A stretch of 64,000 nucleotides of DNA from positions 186,001 through 250,000 of the forward strand of contig NZ_CP156795.1 of NCBI RefSeq assembly GCF_039862785.1, in the 5' to 3' direction. The translations under genes were made by a program, and so were the position numbers. Each line of letters begins with the position of its first letter. The stretch's first letter is position 1. Below, piece after piece: positions 7,904-20,487 of this stretch. The notes below the pieces were generated by a model, which did no database searches, was not told the DNA's origin, and worked only from the letters and a program-made list of their open reading frames with translations. The DNA is from Acinetobacter sp. ANC 7912 (GTDB taxonomy: Bacteria; Pseudomonadota; Gammaproteobacteria; Pseudomonadales; Moraxellaceae).

Positions 7904-8824
7904 TTATGCTTCCAGAACTTCGTCCAGTAACTCGGCACTCGGTGCAAAGTAGTAAGCGCCGTCCATTGGTGTCACGAAGTGCAGCAGGCGGTCGTGAATG
8001 CCATCACCAGATGTGCCAAACATGCGTTCTAACATCAGATCAATAATTTTCAGGTCTTTGGTATAGGCAATAAAGAATAGCCCCTGGTCACCACGACCAT
8101 CACCATAAGGCAGGGAGTGACGCAGGATTTCCATTTCTTCGCCTTCCTCATCCTCAACCACTGTACGGGCAATGTGAGCATTGGCAGGTTTGACTTCATC
8201 ATCCAGCTCAATCGATTCAAGCTTGGTACGACCCATCACCTGTTCCTGAGCATCAACTTTTAGTTTTTTCCATTTTGCCAGATTATGCGCATAGCGCTGT
8301 GCAAAAACAAAGGAACCATCCTGAAAAATGCCGGCATCTTCGCCGAGTAAAGCCACTTCAGCACGGTCATTCGGGAATTGTGGATTTTCAGTACCATCAA
8401 TAAAGCCAGTGATGTCACGGCCATCAAAGTAACGGAAGCAGACACGTTCATCCAGTACTTCAACCTGGTCGCGAATACCTTCGAAGAATGCCTGGCTCAG
8501 GGCAAAACAGATATCTGCACGCGCACTGGCAATATGGATCAGCACATCTGCCGGTACCACTGGCATTGCAAATGAACCTTGAATCGGCTCAAGCTGTTTA
8601 AAGCCAGTAGGAGTCTGATCATACAGTTTTGACCAAAGTTCAGGGCCAAAAGCGACAGCTGTCTTGATTTGCGCATCCGGGTGTTGGGTAATCAGGCGAT
8701 CGCGTGTGGTGAAAAGCTGTTGTAATTGTTCTTTAAAATCTTCAATGCTGAGGTTTTTTAAACGTAAAACAATAAAGCGAGCATGATCTGAGGGTAATGG
8801 CAAAATTACAGATTGGGCTGTCAT
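7904..8824 (-). CDS. Dye-decolorizing (DyP-type) heme peroxidase
   Basis: This 306-residue heme peroxidase has the DyP signature GFIDGTENP (140-148) with catalytic Asp143, the probable proximal heme ligand His217 ('NAHIAR') and the distal Arg235 ('LRHSLPYG'). Length and absence of a Tat or Sec signal fit the cytoplasmic YfeX-like class B DyPs, which oxidise phenolic dyes or porphyrinogens with H2O2. The ATG is preceded by AGGAG. It is transcribed alone, divergent from the LysE-type exporter, with its own terminator. No encapsulin gene lies beside it. Confidence 0.92.
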   Translation of the reverse strand: MTAQSVILPLPSDHARFIVLRLKNLSIEDFKEQLQQLFTTRDRLITQHPDAQIKTAVAFGPELWSKLYDQTPTGFKQLEPIQGSFAMPVVPADVLIHIASARADICFALSQAFFEGIRDQVEVLDERVCFRYFDGRDITGFIDGTENPQFPNDRAEVALLGEDAGIFQDGSFVFAQRYAHNLAKWKKLKVDAQEQVMGRTKLESIELDDEVKPANAHIARTVVEDEEGEEMEILRHSLPYGDGRGDQGLFFIAYTKDLKIIDLMLERMFGTSGDGIHDRLLHFVTPMDGAYYFAPSAELLDEVLEA

Positions 8825-8983
8825 TCATGACTCCTGTAATAAAAAATTATGGTTTTCAATCAAACTATTGTGCCTGAAGTAGTACCGGGTGAATAGTATG
8901 CAAATGGATTTTCATCAAGAAATTAAGCGGAATATAGGGGAAAAGTCATATAATACTGCGCAAGTTTTTCATTGAGCAGGTTT

Positions 8984-9607
8984 ATGTCCTATCAGGTTTG
9001 GTTTGCCTACATGCTGGCATGTTGGGTGATCAGTATTTCTCCCGGTGCTGGTGCCATTGCTTCGATGTCGAGTGGACTCAACTACGGCTTTAAGCATGGT
9101 TACTGGAACGCCTTAGGCTTGCAGCTGGCTTTGCTGTTACAGATCGCCATTGTGGCTGCTGGGGCCGGGGTGCTGTTCGCAACCTCGCCGTTGGCTTTTC
9201 TGGTGGTGAAATGGTTTGGCGTGGGTTACCTGCTTTATCTGGCCTATTTGCAGTGGACTGCACCAACGCAGTCGATTGAGATCCGGCATGAGCTGACCCG
9301 AAAATCTGTTGGGAAACTCATCCTGCATGGCTTTCTGGTCAATATGAGTAATCCGAAGGCGATCGTGTTCCTGCTGGCGGTGCTGCCCCAGTTCCTGGAT
9401 TTGTCGAAACCTCAGTGGATACAGTACGTGATTATGGCAGTAACCATGGTCACCATTGATCTGATTGTGATGGCCGGTTATACCGGATTGGCAGCAAAAG
9501 TCTTAAGATTATTAACATCAGCAAAGCAACAAAAAATATTAAACAGAAGCTTTGCGGTGCTCTTTGCCTGCGCTGCGACCTTACTCAGTCTGGTGCATCA
9601 GGCTTAA
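8984..9607 (+). CDS. LysE/RhtB-family amino-acid exporter
   Basis: This 207-residue inner-membrane protein has about six hydrophobic helices. 'WVISISPGAGAIASMSSGL' near the N-terminus and 'HGFLVNMSNPKAIVFLLAVLPQF' in the middle are LysE/RhtB hallmarks. Members export amino acids or homoserine lactone-like compounds. I choose ATG 8984, preceded by GAGCAGG, over an upstream in-frame TTG at 8972. It is followed by ppnP with no clear terminator between them. Substrate unassigned. Confidence 0.9.
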   Translation: MSYQVWFAYMLACWVISISPGAGAIASMSSGLNYGFKHGYWNALGLQLALLLQIAIVAAGAGVLFATSPLAFLVVKWFGVGYLLYLAYLQWTAPTQSIEIRHELTRKSVGKLILHGFLVNMSNPKAIVFLLAVLPQFLDLSKPQWIQYVIMAVTMVTIDLIVMAGYTGLAAKVLRLLTSAKQQKILNRSFAVLFACAATLLSLVHQA

Positions 9608-9697
9608 GCCAAAACAGCGGATCATGCCAAAAACAAAAATAATGTGATCACGTTAATGTTGAATACAAATATAACAACAATAACAAGAGGTATTCCC

Positions 9698-10018
9698 ATG
9701 TCAGGTCAATTTGACTTTGTCTCCATTTTGAAGAAGCCGAGGATTCACTCCAATGGCTGCTGTATCAGTCATTGCATCCAGATGTCGGATGGCAGTCAGA
9801 AAACCCTCGGCGTGTTCTTGCCGACAGAGCAGCCGATCGTATTTGAAACAACGCTAGCAGAACGTCTGGAAATAATTTCTGGTGAATGTCTGGTACAGAT
9901 TGGAGATGATGCCTATTACCAGCGCTATGTGCCGGGGCAGTCATTTTATGTACCCAAACACAGCCAGTTTAGGCTGCTGTGTAATGAAATCGTGGATTAT
10001 GTCTGCCACTTCGAATAA
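9698..10018 (+). CDS. ppnP: Pyrimidine/purine nucleoside phosphorylase PpnP (DUF1255, cupin)
   Basis: This 106-residue single-domain cupin shows 'SDGSQKTLGVFLP', 'ERLEIISGECLVQI' and 'GQSFYVPKHSQF', the conserved core of YaiE/PpnP. These enzymes phosphorolyse a broad set of purine and pyrimidine nucleosides to base and ribose-1-phosphate. The start at 9698 (MSGQFDFV) has an AGAGG site 7 nt upstream and fits family length; an upstream ATG would add an 18-residue tail unlike the family. It is convergent with the DUF523 gene, only 10 bp apart. Confidence 0.9.
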   Translation: MSGQFDFVSILKKPRIHSNGCCISHCIQMSDGSQKTLGVFLPTEQPIVFETTLAERLEIISGECLVQIGDDAYYQRYVPGQSFYVPKHSQFRLLCNEIVDYVCHFE

Positions 10019-10028
10019 GGCAGAGCAT

Positions 10029-10511
10029 TTATTCAGATTGAGGTTTTAGCTGCTGCAAAAATTCCTGCTCGGTCATCACCATAATGCCGTGTTGTTGGAA
10101 TAGCACGGCAGTGACGCCTTGTCCCTGAATTTTCCTGCCTGAAAATGAGCCATCATAAATCAGGTCGCTGCCACAGGAAGGGCTGTTAGCTTTCAGAATG
10201 GCATGGGTGACTTGAAAATTTTGGGCTAATTCTAAAGCAGCATAGGCACCTTTGATAAAGGTATCTGAAACATCTGTACCCTTGATATCTACAACATGAG
10301 CTTGGTACAGCAGCACATCTCGACCATCGCCAGATTGAATCTCGGCAGGCGGGCGAGGGATGGGCAGCCCGCCACTGACTTCAGGACACAGGCTGACATA
10401 TTGATCAGGAACCAGATGTTCTAGCAGCTCTTTAAGCAGGCAGTCCTGTCCATCATAACGGACTTTCTGACCGAGCAGACAGGCACTGATCAGGTAGCGT
10501 CTCTGCTGCAT
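10029..10511 (-). CDS. DUF523 family protein
   Basis: This 160-residue protein belongs to DUF523, seen in 'YLISACLLGQKVRYDG', 'LCPEVSGGLPIPRPPAEI' and 'ILKANSPSCGSDLIYDG'. Conserved cysteines (in ACLLG, LCPE and PSCG) suggest metal or Fe-S binding, but no function is established. It follows znuB by 2 bp on the same strand and may be read from the zinc operon, though its role there is unknown. Confidence 0.85.
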   Translation of the reverse strand: MQQRRYLISACLLGQKVRYDGQDCLLKELLEHLVPDQYVSLCPEVSGGLPIPRPPAEIQSGDGRDVLLYQAHVVDIKGTDVSDTFIKGAYAALELAQNFQVTHAILKANSPSCGSDLIYDGSFSGRKIQGQGVTAVLFQQHGIMVMTEQEFLQQLKPQSE

Positions 10512-10513
10512 GC

Positions 10514-11314
10514 TTAGCTCAGCTTTTTAAATTTCTGGATACAGAAGATTGCAGCAAACAGGAGCGACATGGTTAGTACGATGGTGAGACCTGTTGATGT
10601 ATTAAGTCCTGCACTCGACCATAGCCCAACGGTGACGCCAATCTGTGCTACCACAAATGCCCAGACTACCATTTGCTTTGGTGAATTGGCCAGCAAACGT
10701 GCGGTCAATGCCGGAATGACCAGCAGCGCACCCATTAGCAGTGAGCCAACTGCACGCAGTGCCAGTACGGTAAACAGTGCCAGAAGTAACATAAAGATCA
10801 GGCGTTGCCATTTGGCATTCACACCTTCGCTGATTGCCATGTCCTGATCAATTGCAATCTGGATTTGTACTTGCCAGCTTTTGTAGAGCACAGTTAAAGC
10901 GACAATAATCACGATGGCAAAGGTCGGTAGATCCGACCAGGAAATGGTGAGCAGATCCCCAAATAGGTAACTCAGCAGTTCCGGTCTTAATCCCGGTAAA
11001 TGTTGAATGAATAATAAGCCGGAGCAGAGCAGCGTTGCTGAGCAGAGTGCCAGTAATGCATCATTTGGCAGGCGCGGGTCATACAGCACCCATAATACTG
11101 CCACCAACAACACCGCAATAAAACTCACCCCCAGCCAGAGTGGCAAGCTCATCGCGCCAGCAATCGCCACACCTAATAAGGTGCCGTGTGCCATGGTATC
11201 TGCAAAAAACGACATGCGACGCCATAACATCAGGCAGCCGAGCGGAGCGGTCAGGAACACTAATAATGTCCCCATGATCCATGCTGGTAAAAGGAGAGAT
11301 AACCAATCCATCAT
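10514..11314 (-). CDS. znuB: Zinc ABC transporter permease ZnuB
   Basis: This 266-residue ABC-3 type integral membrane permease has about eight hydrophobic segments, with 'PLGCLMLWRRMSFFADTMAH' near the N-terminus and 'RAVGSLLMGALLVIPALTARL' in the second half, both conserved in ZnuB. It forms the inner-membrane channel for Zn2+ with ZnuC. The start overlaps the end of znuC: the znuC stop is followed 3 nt later by ATGATG (11314 or 11311). Third gene of zur-znuC-znuB. Confidence 0.94.
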   Translation of the reverse strand: MMDWLSLLLPAWIMGTLLVFLTAPLGCLMLWRRMSFFADTMAHGTLLGVAIAGAMSLPLWLGVSFIAVLLVAVLWVLYDPRLPNDALLALCSATLLCSGLLFIQHLPGLRPELLSYLFGDLLTISWSDLPTFAIVIIVALTVLYKSWQVQIQIAIDQDMAISEGVNAKWQRLIFMLLLALFTVLALRAVGSLLMGALLVIPALTARLLANSPKQMVVWAFVVAQIGVTVGLWSSAGLNTSTGLTIVLTMSLLFAAIFCIQKFKKLS

Positions 11315-11317
11315 GGC

Positions 11318-12100
11318 TTAGGCTTCCGGTTCGGGATGAATATGTGGACGGGGATCGTGCTGGCAGGGCGTTGCTGAGTCGCCATGGGCACAGTGGTCAT
11401 GATGATGCTGATAGAACACCCGGTTAGTCCCAAAAATCGCCTGATATTCCGGATGCTGCTGCACACTTTCCGGCAGGCCGCTACAGCAGATATGCTTGTT
11501 CAGGCAAACTACACGGTTGGTACCTTGCATGACCCATTGCAGGTCATGCGAAACCATCAAAATGGCACAGCCATATTTTTCCGGCAGGCTGCGCACATAT
11601 TCATACAGTTCAGCTTCAGACTGGATATCCAGCCCTTGCATCGGTTCATCCAATACCAGAATATCTGGCTGACGTAACAGGGCACGGGCCAGCAAGACAC
11701 GTTGCCGCTCACCACCCGAGAGTTGCTGGACTTTGGAATTTTTCAGTTTAGCTATGCCGGTATCCCGGATAATCTCTGCCTTGATATCCGCTGGACATTT
11801 TTCCAGGGCCAGTAGATCTTTCACGCGCAGCGGCAAACTATGTGAAGGATTGAATTTTTGTGGCACGTAGGAGAACTTCAATTTACGTGAAGTTTTGATT
11901 TCTCCGGATTTTGGCTTGATGATACCGAGCATAACTTTAATTAAAGTCGATTTGCCGGCACCGTTGGGACCAATCAGCGTGACAATCTCTTTCTCCTGCA
12001 GGGAGAAATCAATGGCCTTTAATATATCGCGTTCATCTATATTGACCCAGATTTTGGAAAGCTGGATCAAAGGTGATGTGCTTAAGCTTTGTTGCGACAC
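11318..12100 (-). CDS. znuC: Zinc ABC transporter ATPase ZnuC
   Basis: This 260-residue ATPase has Walker A GPNGAGKST (44-52), the signature LSGGERQRV, Walker B ILVLDEP and a histidine-rich C-terminal tail ('YQHHHDHCAHGD'), a feature of ZnuC in this group that probably binds zinc. It energises uptake through ZnuB. Its start codon lies within the last codons of zur (19-nt overlap), indicating translational coupling. Confidence 0.94.
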   Translation of the reverse strand: MSQQSLSTSPLIQLSKIWVNIDERDILKAIDFSLQEKEIVTLIGPNGAGKSTLIKVMLGIIKPKSGEIKTSRKLKFSYVPQKFNPSHSLPLRVKDLLALEKCPADIKAEIIRDTGIAKLKNSKVQQLSGGERQRVLLARALLRQPDILVLDEPMQGLDIQSEAELYEYVRSLPEKYGCAILMVSHDLQWVMQGTNRVVCLNKHICCSGLPESVQQHPEYQAIFGTNRVFYQHHHDHCAHGDSATPCQHDPRPHIHPEPEA

Positions 12101-12579
12101 TGCTGACAGATTCCTGAAATCTCAATAATGCTGTGATGAGCATCGAAATGATCTGAGCTAGCCAAAGCAGCAAGCTGATCGAGTAGACCTTGTGCTGAAG
12201 CTTCTTTTACCGCTTTACATTCGGTACAGATTAAAAAGGCAGCCTGATGGCCTTCACGCGGATGGCAACATGGAATATAGGCATTAATAGAGGTCAGGCG
12301 ATGAATAAAGCCCTTCTCTAACAAAAAGTCGAGGGTGCGATACACCGTTGGTGGAGCAGCCGGACGATCGCTGTTACTTTTGATTTTGGCCAGCAGATCA
12401 TAGGCACCCATCGGACCTGTAGCATTCAAAATCAGTTCCAGCACTTCACGACGCAGTGGCGTCAGACGCGCACCTGTCGTTGCACAAAGGATTTCGGCCT
12501 CTGCCAGGCGTTGCGCGACGTTCGGATGGTCGTGTACGCCATGCAATGCGTTGTGGTGTTCATGCGAACATGCACCCAT
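12082..12579 (-). CDS. zur: Zinc uptake regulator Zur (Fur family)
   Basis: This 165-residue Fur-family repressor has an N-terminal winged helix ('TPLRREVLELIL ... PPTVYRTLDFLLEKGFIHR') and a C-terminal dimer domain with paired cysteines ('ICTEC' and 'CQQC') for the structural zinc. The His-rich N-terminus (HEHHNALHGVHDH) is notable. Zn-loaded Zur represses zinc uptake. It is first in zur-znuC-znuB and divergent from znuA, with a Zur box between them, so the operon is probably autoregulated. Confidence 0.93.
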   Translation of the reverse strand: MGACSHEHHNALHGVHDHPNVAQRLAEAEILCATTGARLTPLRREVLELILNATGPMGAYDLLAKIKSNSDRPAAPPTVYRTLDFLLEKGFIHRLTSINAYIPCCHPREGHQAAFLICTECKAVKEASAQGLLDQLAALASSDHFDAHHSIIEISGICQQCRNKA

Positions 12580-12674
12580 AGTTCACCTCAAGTGCGAAAC
12601 TGAAATTAAAAGGATTTTAAATCTTACCATGAAGCGATCTGAGTTTCGATCAGGCATAGGCATTTTTGCGAATC

Positions 12675-12689
12675 TGTTATATTATAACA
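12675..12689. promoter_or_regulatory. Zur box
   Basis: TGTTATATTATAACA is a perfect 7-1-7 palindrome that matches the core of the enterobacterial Zur consensus. It lies 30 bp upstream of the znuA start codon and about 95 bp upstream of the divergent zur start. The site overlaps the expected znuA promoter, so bound Zur should block it. Confidence 0.85.
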
Positions 12690-12719
12690 CTTAGTTTTTT
12701 TATCGTGATCTTTTCTCCC

Positions 12720-13556
12720 ATGTCCCGTTTTCTTGCGTTTTGTACCTTAGCTTTATTTAGTAGCTTAAGCTGGTCACAAGGCCTGGTGGTCTCTACGCAT
12801 CCGATTTACCTGATTGCCAAGAAAGTTACTCAGGGTGTGGAAGAGCCGACCTTATTATTGGAACATCAGACTGGACACGATGTCAGCCTGACCCCGGCAC
12901 ACCGTAAAATGATCCAGGATGCCAATCTGGTGATCTGGCTGGGACAGGCGCATGAAGCACCGCTGGCAAAAGTGTTGGAAGGCAATAATAAAAGTATCTC
13001 GATTCTGGATTCAGGGATCATCAATCCGCTACCAATGCGCAACCCTCGTGGTGAAACCTTGAAAAATACTGTGGATACCCATGTCTGGCTGGATCCAAAC
13101 AATGCGGTACGAATTGGCTTCTTTATTGCAGCACTGCGTTCACAACAACAACCTCAATACCGTGAAAGCTACTGGAAAAATGCACGTGCTTTTGCACAGA
13201 ACATGCTGACTACTGCACAACGTTATAATTCAACTTCCAAACCGCGCCCTTACTGGTCTTATCATGATGCTTATCAGTATCTGGAACGTCCGCTGAATTT
13301 GAAATTCATGGGTGCATTGACCGATGATCCGCATGTTTCACCGACCGTGGCACAAATCAAGTATCTGCAAGACACCCGTGTGCAAAGTAAAATGTGCCTG
13401 CTGGCAGAAAGCCACGCCAGTGCCGGTCAATATAAAAAACTGAACCCGATCGTCTTCCAGCCAGTGGACGAAAGTATGAGTGGGGCAGGGGACTTTGTAC
13501 ACGGTTGGCAACAATTAGCTGAACAAACCAGCAAATGTGTGCTAAATTCTCGATAA
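12720..13556 (+). CDS. znuA: Zinc ABC transporter periplasmic binding protein ZnuA
   Basis: From ATG 12720 the protein has 278 residues with a clear Sec signal peptide (MSRFLAFCTLALFSSLSWS, cleaved near residue 19). Metal-binding histidines fall in 'STHPIY', 'EHQTGHDVSL', 'DTHVWLDP' and 'LAESHAS', the cluster A-I/ZnuA arrangement. It lacks the long His-rich loop of enterobacterial ZnuA. An upstream in-frame Met at 12666 is rejected because it precedes the Zur box. It delivers Zn2+ to ZnuBC. The ATP synthase operon follows on the same strand behind its own promoter. Confidence 0.93.
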   Translation: MSRFLAFCTLALFSSLSWSQGLVVSTHPIYLIAKKVTQGVEEPTLLLEHQTGHDVSLTPAHRKMIQDANLVIWLGQAHEAPLAKVLEGNNKSISILDSGIINPLPMRNPRGETLKNTVDTHVWLDPNNAVRIGFFIAALRSQQQPQYRESYWKNARAFAQNMLTTAQRYNSTSKPRPYWSYHDAYQYLERPLNLKFMGALTDDPHVSPTVAQIKYLQDTRVQSKMCLLAESHASAGQYKKLNPIVFQPVDESMSGAGDFVHGWQQLAEQTSKCVLNSR

Positions 13557-13636
13557 CGATTAAAAAATGATCATGTTTTGATTAGTTTAAAAACGATTAA
13601 GTCCCTGAAATTTTCGAGTCTTAGCTCGGGAAAAGA

Positions 13637-13665
13637 TTGCATGTTCAGGGGTGTAACTCTATAAT
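13637..13665 (+). promoter_or_regulatory. Sigma-70 promoter of the ATP synthase operon
   Basis: TTGCAT (13637-13642), a 17-bp spacer and TATAAT (13660-13665), about 65 bp before the atpI start. The spacing is ideal and the -10 is exact. Confidence 0.75.
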
Positions 13666-13729
13666 GCCTGCGATTAAAAATAATCATCAGCTAAACTTGT
13701 CAAGCATGATTGCTGTGAGTGAATAAATA

Positions 13730-14128
13730 ATGAGCCGAACTAGTCGCTTGATTGACCGACGATTAGCGAAAGCTTTAGTCATCTTACAAGCAATAATGAT
13801 ACCCGTTTCAGCGTTATTAGGTTGGGTTGTCAAAGACACGACCGCAGCTTTGAGTGCGGCCTTGGGTGCATTCGTATGCTGGTTAGCGAGCTGCTACTTT
13901 AGCTGGCAGTCGTTTCGTGCTGCGGGCGCGCGAGCTTCCAAACAAGTTCTATCGAACATGTATAGGGGCATGCTCGGTAAGTTTGCAATAGTGATTGTTG
14001 GATTCATTTTGATTTTAAGCAATGTCAAGCCGTTATCCCCGGTGGCATTGTTTTGTGGTTTTATACTCGTTCAAGCCATGTCGTGGGTCGCTCCGTTTTG
14101 GGTGTCACGTCTACAAAAACGAGTTTAA
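13730..14128 (+). CDS. atpI: ATP synthase subunit I
   Basis: This 132-residue membrane protein has four predicted helices and heads the atp operon, as AtpI does in most proteobacteria. It is not part of the final enzyme and helps assemble the c-ring. Sequence conservation is low in this family, so the call rests on position, length and topology. The ATG follows a weak ribosome site. Confidence 0.88.
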   Translation: MSRTSRLIDRRLAKALVILQAIMIPVSALLGWVVKDTTAALSAALGAFVCWLASCYFSWQSFRAAGARASKQVLSNMYRGMLGKFAIVIVGFILILSNVKPLSPVALFCGFILVQAMSWVAPFWVSRLQKRV

Positions 14129-14228
14129 GCGCAGCAAAAATTGAAAAGTTTTTTCAGAAATAAGCGAGATATCAAGCAGCACGCGATATTCGCAAGTTTC
14201 ATTAGTTTTTGACATTGACCAGGTGTGA

Positions 14229-15107
<879 letters not shown>

Positions 15108-15180
15108 TGGTATTGCCTAACTGTCACGGGATGGTTGGGCACAATTTTTTAACTTAATTTGGTATAAACCTAACCTCTGA

Positions 15181-15435
<255 letters not shown>

Positions 15436-15474
15436 TCAGCTTAATTCCGAAATTCACTATTTGAGGAATTTGCA

Positions 15475-15945
15475 ATGAATATCAACCTCACATTGTTTGG
15501 CCAAGCGATTGCGTTTGCGATTTTCGTCGCATTCTGCATGAAGTTCGTTTGGCCACCACTAATCAATGCGATTAGTGAGCGTCAGCGTAAAATCGCTGAT
15601 GGCTTAAATGCTGCTGAAAAAGCGAAAGCTGACCTTGCAGACGCGCAAGCACAAGTGAAAGCTGAATTAGACGCAGCAAAAGCACAAGCGGCTCAATTGA
15701 TTGAACAAGCGAACCGTCGTGCAGCACAATTGGTCGAAGAAGCGCGTACTCAAGCATCTGCTGAAGGTGAGCGTATTCGTCAACAAGCGAAAGAAGCTGT
15801 TGATACTGAAATCAATGCTGCTCGCGAAGAATTACGTCAACAAGTGGCTGCCCTTGCAGTTGCTGGCGCAGAAAAAATTCTGAACCAACAAGTTGACGCA
15901 GAAGCTCACAATGCCATGCTGACTCAGCTGGCTGCAAAACTTTAA
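15475..15945 (+). CDS. atpF: ATP synthase F0 subunit b
   Basis: This 156-residue peripheral stalk subunit has a single N-terminal transmembrane helix ('[20 protein letters not shown]') followed by a long Ala/Gln/Glu-rich coiled coil to the C-terminus, where it binds delta. The length is that of the E. coli protein. It is 13 bp ahead of atpH. Confidence 0.97.
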   Translation: MNINLTLFGQAIAFAIFVAFCMKFVWPPLINAISERQRKIADGLNAAEKAKADLADAQAQVKAELDAAKAQAAQLIEQANRRAAQLVEEARTQASAEGERIRQQAKEAVDTEINAAREELRQQVAALAVAGAEKILNQQVDAEAHNAMLTQLAAKL

Positions 15946-15957
15946 GAGAGGCGGATT

Positions 15958-16494
15958 ATGGCTGAACTCTTGACGTTGGCACGCCCTTACGCAAAAGCAG
16001 CATTTGCTTACGCTTCTGAGCAAAGTGCAACTGACTCATGGTCAAAAGCACTTGAATTGCTTAGTGCTGCGGTGCAAGACGAAGCATTTTCAGCTTATCT
16101 AAATCGCCCTGAGCTTACACCTGCTGAGCAGGTTAGTCTTTTTGCTAAAGTTTTAGGTGAAGACCAAACTGCAGCAGTGTCAAACTTTTTGACATTGCTT
16201 GCTGAAAACGACCGTTTGGTTCTACTTCCTGAAATTGCTGCAGAATACGAACAGCTCAAATCACAGAATAACAATACTGTGGATGTTGTAATCGAATCAG
16301 CATTCCCATTGACTTCTGTACAGGAACAACTACTTACTCACGCACTAGAGAAGAAATTCAATGCGGCGGTAAATGTTTCTGTTGAAGTAAATCCAGCGTT
16401 GATCGCGGGTGTAGTTATTCGTGCAGGCGACCAAGTGATAGATGATTCTGCGCTTAACAAGCTTGAAAAAATGCGGACTCGTCTTCTTGCTTAA
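15958..16494 (+). CDS. atpH: ATP synthase F1 subunit delta
   Basis: This 178-residue subunit joins the b stalk to the top of F1. It begins '[16 protein letters not shown]', and the C-terminal block '[21 protein letters not shown]'-like region (here [15 protein letters not shown]) is diagnostic. It has an AGAGAGG ribosome site and normal length. Confidence 0.97.
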   Translation: MAELLTLARPYAKAAFAYASEQSATDSWSKALELLSAAVQDEAFSAYLNRPELTPAEQVSLFAKVLGEDQTAAVSNFLTLLAENDRLVLLPEIAAEYEQLKSQNNNTVDVVIESAFPLTSVQEQLLTHALEKKFNAAVNVSVEVNPALIAGVVIRAGDQVIDDSALNKLEKMRTRLLA

Positions 16495-16536
16495 CCGCTC
16501 GAAGACTGAACTATTAAAAGATTGAGGTATAGCGCA

Positions 16537-18081
16537 ATGCAACAACTGAATCCATCCGAGATCAGTGCGCTCATTAAACAGCGTATCGGCGATCTGGACA
16601 CCAGCGCGACCGCTAAAAACGAAGGTACCATTGTTATGGTATCTGACGGTATTGTGCGCATTCACGGCCTTGCTGATGCAATGTACGGTGAAATGATCGA
16701 ATTCGACGGCGGCTTATTTGGTATGGCACTGAACCTAGAACAGGATTCAGTGGGTGCCGTTGTCTTAGGTAACTACTTAAGCCTTCAAGAAGGTCAAAAA
16801 GCTCGTTGTACAGGTCGTGTATTAGAAGTTCCAGTTGGTCCTGAACTTCTTGGCCGTGTCGTAGACGCTTTGGGTAACCCAATTGATGGTAAAGGCCCTA
16901 TTGATGCAAAACTTACTGATGCTGTTGAAAAAGTAGCACCAGGCGTAATTTGGCGTCAATCAGTAGACCAACCTGTACAAACTGGTTATAAATCAGTTGA
17001 TACAATGATTCCTGTTGGTCGTGGTCAACGTGAGTTGATCATTGGTGACCGCCAAACTGGTAAAACAGCAATGGCGATCGATGCGATCATCGCTCAGAAA
17101 AATTCTGGTATTAAATGTATCTACGTTGCAGTTGGTCAAAAACAATCAACTATCGCTAACGTTGTACGTAAGCTTGAAGAAACTGGCGCTATGGCGTACA
17201 CAACTGTTGTCGCAGCTGCGGCAGCTGATCCTGCAGCAATGCAGTATCTGGCTCCATATGCTGGTTGTACAATGGGTGAGTACTTCCGTGACCGCGGTGA
17301 AGATGCTCTGATCATCTATGATGACCTGTCTAAACAAGCTGTAGCATACCGTCAAATTTCATTGCTTTTACGTCGTCCACCAGGTCGTGAAGCTTATCCT
17401 GGTGACGTATTCTATCTACACTCACGTCTTCTTGAACGTGCTTCACGTGTATCTGCTGAATACGTTGAGAAATTCACTAACGGTGAAGTTAAAGGCCAAA
17501 CTGGTTCATTGACTGCATTACCGATTATTGAAACTCAAGCAGGTGACGTATCTGCATTCGTACCAACAAACGTAATTTCGATTACTGATGGTCAGATCTT
17601 CCTAGAAACATCACTGTTCAACGCGGGTATCCGTCCTGCTGTGAACGCGGGTATCTCTGTATCTCGTGTGGGTGGTTCTGCGCAAACTAAGATCATCAAG
17701 AAATTGTCAGGTGGTATCCGTACCGCTCTTGCACAATACCGTGAATTGGCTGCGTTTGCTCAGTTCGCTTCTGACCTTGACGAAGCAACTCGTAAACAGC
17801 TTGAACACGGTCAACGCGTAACTGAGTTGATGAAGCAAAAACAATATGCTCCATACTCAATCGCTGACCAAGCTGTTTCAGTTTATGCATCTAACGAAGG
17901 CTACATGGCTGACGTTGAAGTGAAGAAAATCGTTGCATTTGATGCTGCGCTGATCGCTTACTTCCGTTCTGAACATGCTGCGTTAATGCAAAAAATTGAC
18001 GAGACTGGTGCTTGGGACAAAGACATCGAAGCTGAATTCAAAGCAGGTATTGAGAAGTTCAAAGCGACTCAAACTTACTAA
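16537..18081 (+). CDS. atpA: ATP synthase F1 subunit alpha
   Basis: This 514-residue non-catalytic nucleotide-binding subunit has the Walker A motif GDRQTGKT near residue 170 and the Walker B-like '[11 protein letters not shown]'. The start ATG 16537 (MQQLNPSEI) has GAGG upstream; the in-frame TTG at 16522 is not needed. A gap of about 85 bp precedes atpG. Confidence 0.98.
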   Translation: MQQLNPSEISALIKQRIGDLDTSATAKNEGTIVMVSDGIVRIHGLADAMYGEMIEFDGGLFGMALNLEQDSVGAVVLGNYLSLQEGQKARCTGRVLEVPVGPELLGRVVDALGNPIDGKGPIDAKLTDAVEKVAPGVIWRQSVDQPVQTGYKSVDTMIPVGRGQRELIIGDRQTGKTAMAIDAIIAQKNSGIKCIYVAVGQKQSTIANVVRKLEETGAMAYTTVVAAAAADPAAMQYLAPYAGCTMGEYFRDRGEDALIIYDDLSKQAVAYRQISLLLRRPPGREAYPGDVFYLHSRLLERASRVSAEYVEKFTNGEVKGQTGSLTALPIIETQAGDVSAFVPTNVISITDGQIFLETSLFNAGIRPAVNAGISVSRVGGSAQTKIIKKLSGGIRTALAQYRELAAFAQFASDLDEATRKQLEHGQRVTELMKQKQYAPYSIADQAVSVYASNEGYMADVEVKKIVAFDAALIAYFRSEHAALMQKIDETGAWDKDIEAEFKAGIEKFKATQTY

Positions 18082-18167
18082 TTTAGCAACTTGCTAATTA
18101 GTTTTGGTTTGGTTCACGGATCAACCTTCGGAAGTTCGAAAGGACTTCCGAATACTAGGTTAAGCGT

Positions 18168-19037
18168 ATGGCAAATTTAAAAGAAATTCGCGCCAAAGTA
18201 GCTAGTATCAAAAGCACGCAGAAAATTACTCGCGCGATGCAGATGGTAGCAGCTTCTAAGATGCGTCGTGCGCAAGAGCGCATGGCACAAGGCCGTCCGT
18301 ATGCCGAAAATATGCACCGTGTAATTGCTCACCTGGTACAAGCGAACCCTGAATATAAACATCGTTATATGGTTGAACGCCCAGTAAAACGCGTTGGCTA
18401 TATCGTTGTTTCTTCAGATCGTGGCCTTGCTGGCGGCTTGAACATTAACCTGTTCAAAAAAGTGGCTAAGCATGTACAACAACAGCAAGAGCAATCAATT
18501 GAAGTTCAATTTGCTTTGATTGGTCAAAAAGCGGTTTCGTTTTTTAAAAACTACGGCGGTAAAGTGCTTGGAGCAACAACTCAGGTCGGTGATGCACCGT
18601 CTCTTGAACAGTTGACTGGCTCTGTGCAGGTTATGCTTGACGCATTTGACAAGGGCGAGATCGATCGCATTTACCTTGTGTCAAATGGCTTCGTTAACGC
18701 AATGACACAACAGCCTAAAGTAGAACAACTTGTTCCACTTGCTCCGGCAGACGAAAGCGAAAGCCTCAACCGTCAATATGGTTGGGACTACATCTATGAA
18801 CCAGAAGCAGAAGAACTGCTGAACGGTTTATTGGTTCGCTATATCGAGTCTATGGTTTATCAAGGCGTAATTGAAAACATCGCCTGTGAGCAGTCTGCAC
18901 GTATGGTTGCAATGAAAGCAGCAACCGATAACGCAGGTCAGCTTATCAAAGACCTACAACTCATTTACAACAAGCTGCGTCAAGCCGCGATTACTCAGGA
19001 AATTTCTGAGATCGTTGGTGGTGCCGCTGCCGTTTAA
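18168..19037 (+). CDS. atpG: ATP synthase F1 subunit gamma
   Basis: This 289-residue central-stalk rotor has N- and C-terminal coiled-coil helices ('[20 protein letters not shown]' and the end '[20 protein letters not shown]') around a Rossmann-like middle with '[10 protein letters not shown]'. Both terminal signatures are complete. Confidence 0.98.
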   Translation: MANLKEIRAKVASIKSTQKITRAMQMVAASKMRRAQERMAQGRPYAENMHRVIAHLVQANPEYKHRYMVERPVKRVGYIVVSSDRGLAGGLNINLFKKVAKHVQQQQEQSIEVQFALIGQKAVSFFKNYGGKVLGATTQVGDAPSLEQLTGSVQVMLDAFDKGEIDRIYLVSNGFVNAMTQQPKVEQLVPLAPADESESLNRQYGWDYIYEPEAEELLNGLLVRYIESMVYQGVIENIACEQSARMVAMKAATDNAGQLIKDLQLIYNKLRQAAITQEISEIVGGAAAV

Positions 19038-19051
19038 CATTATTAGTTTGA

Positions 19052-20461
<1,410 letters not shown>

Positions 20462-20487
20462 TTAGTTCCCTAATTTAGGAGATTCTC

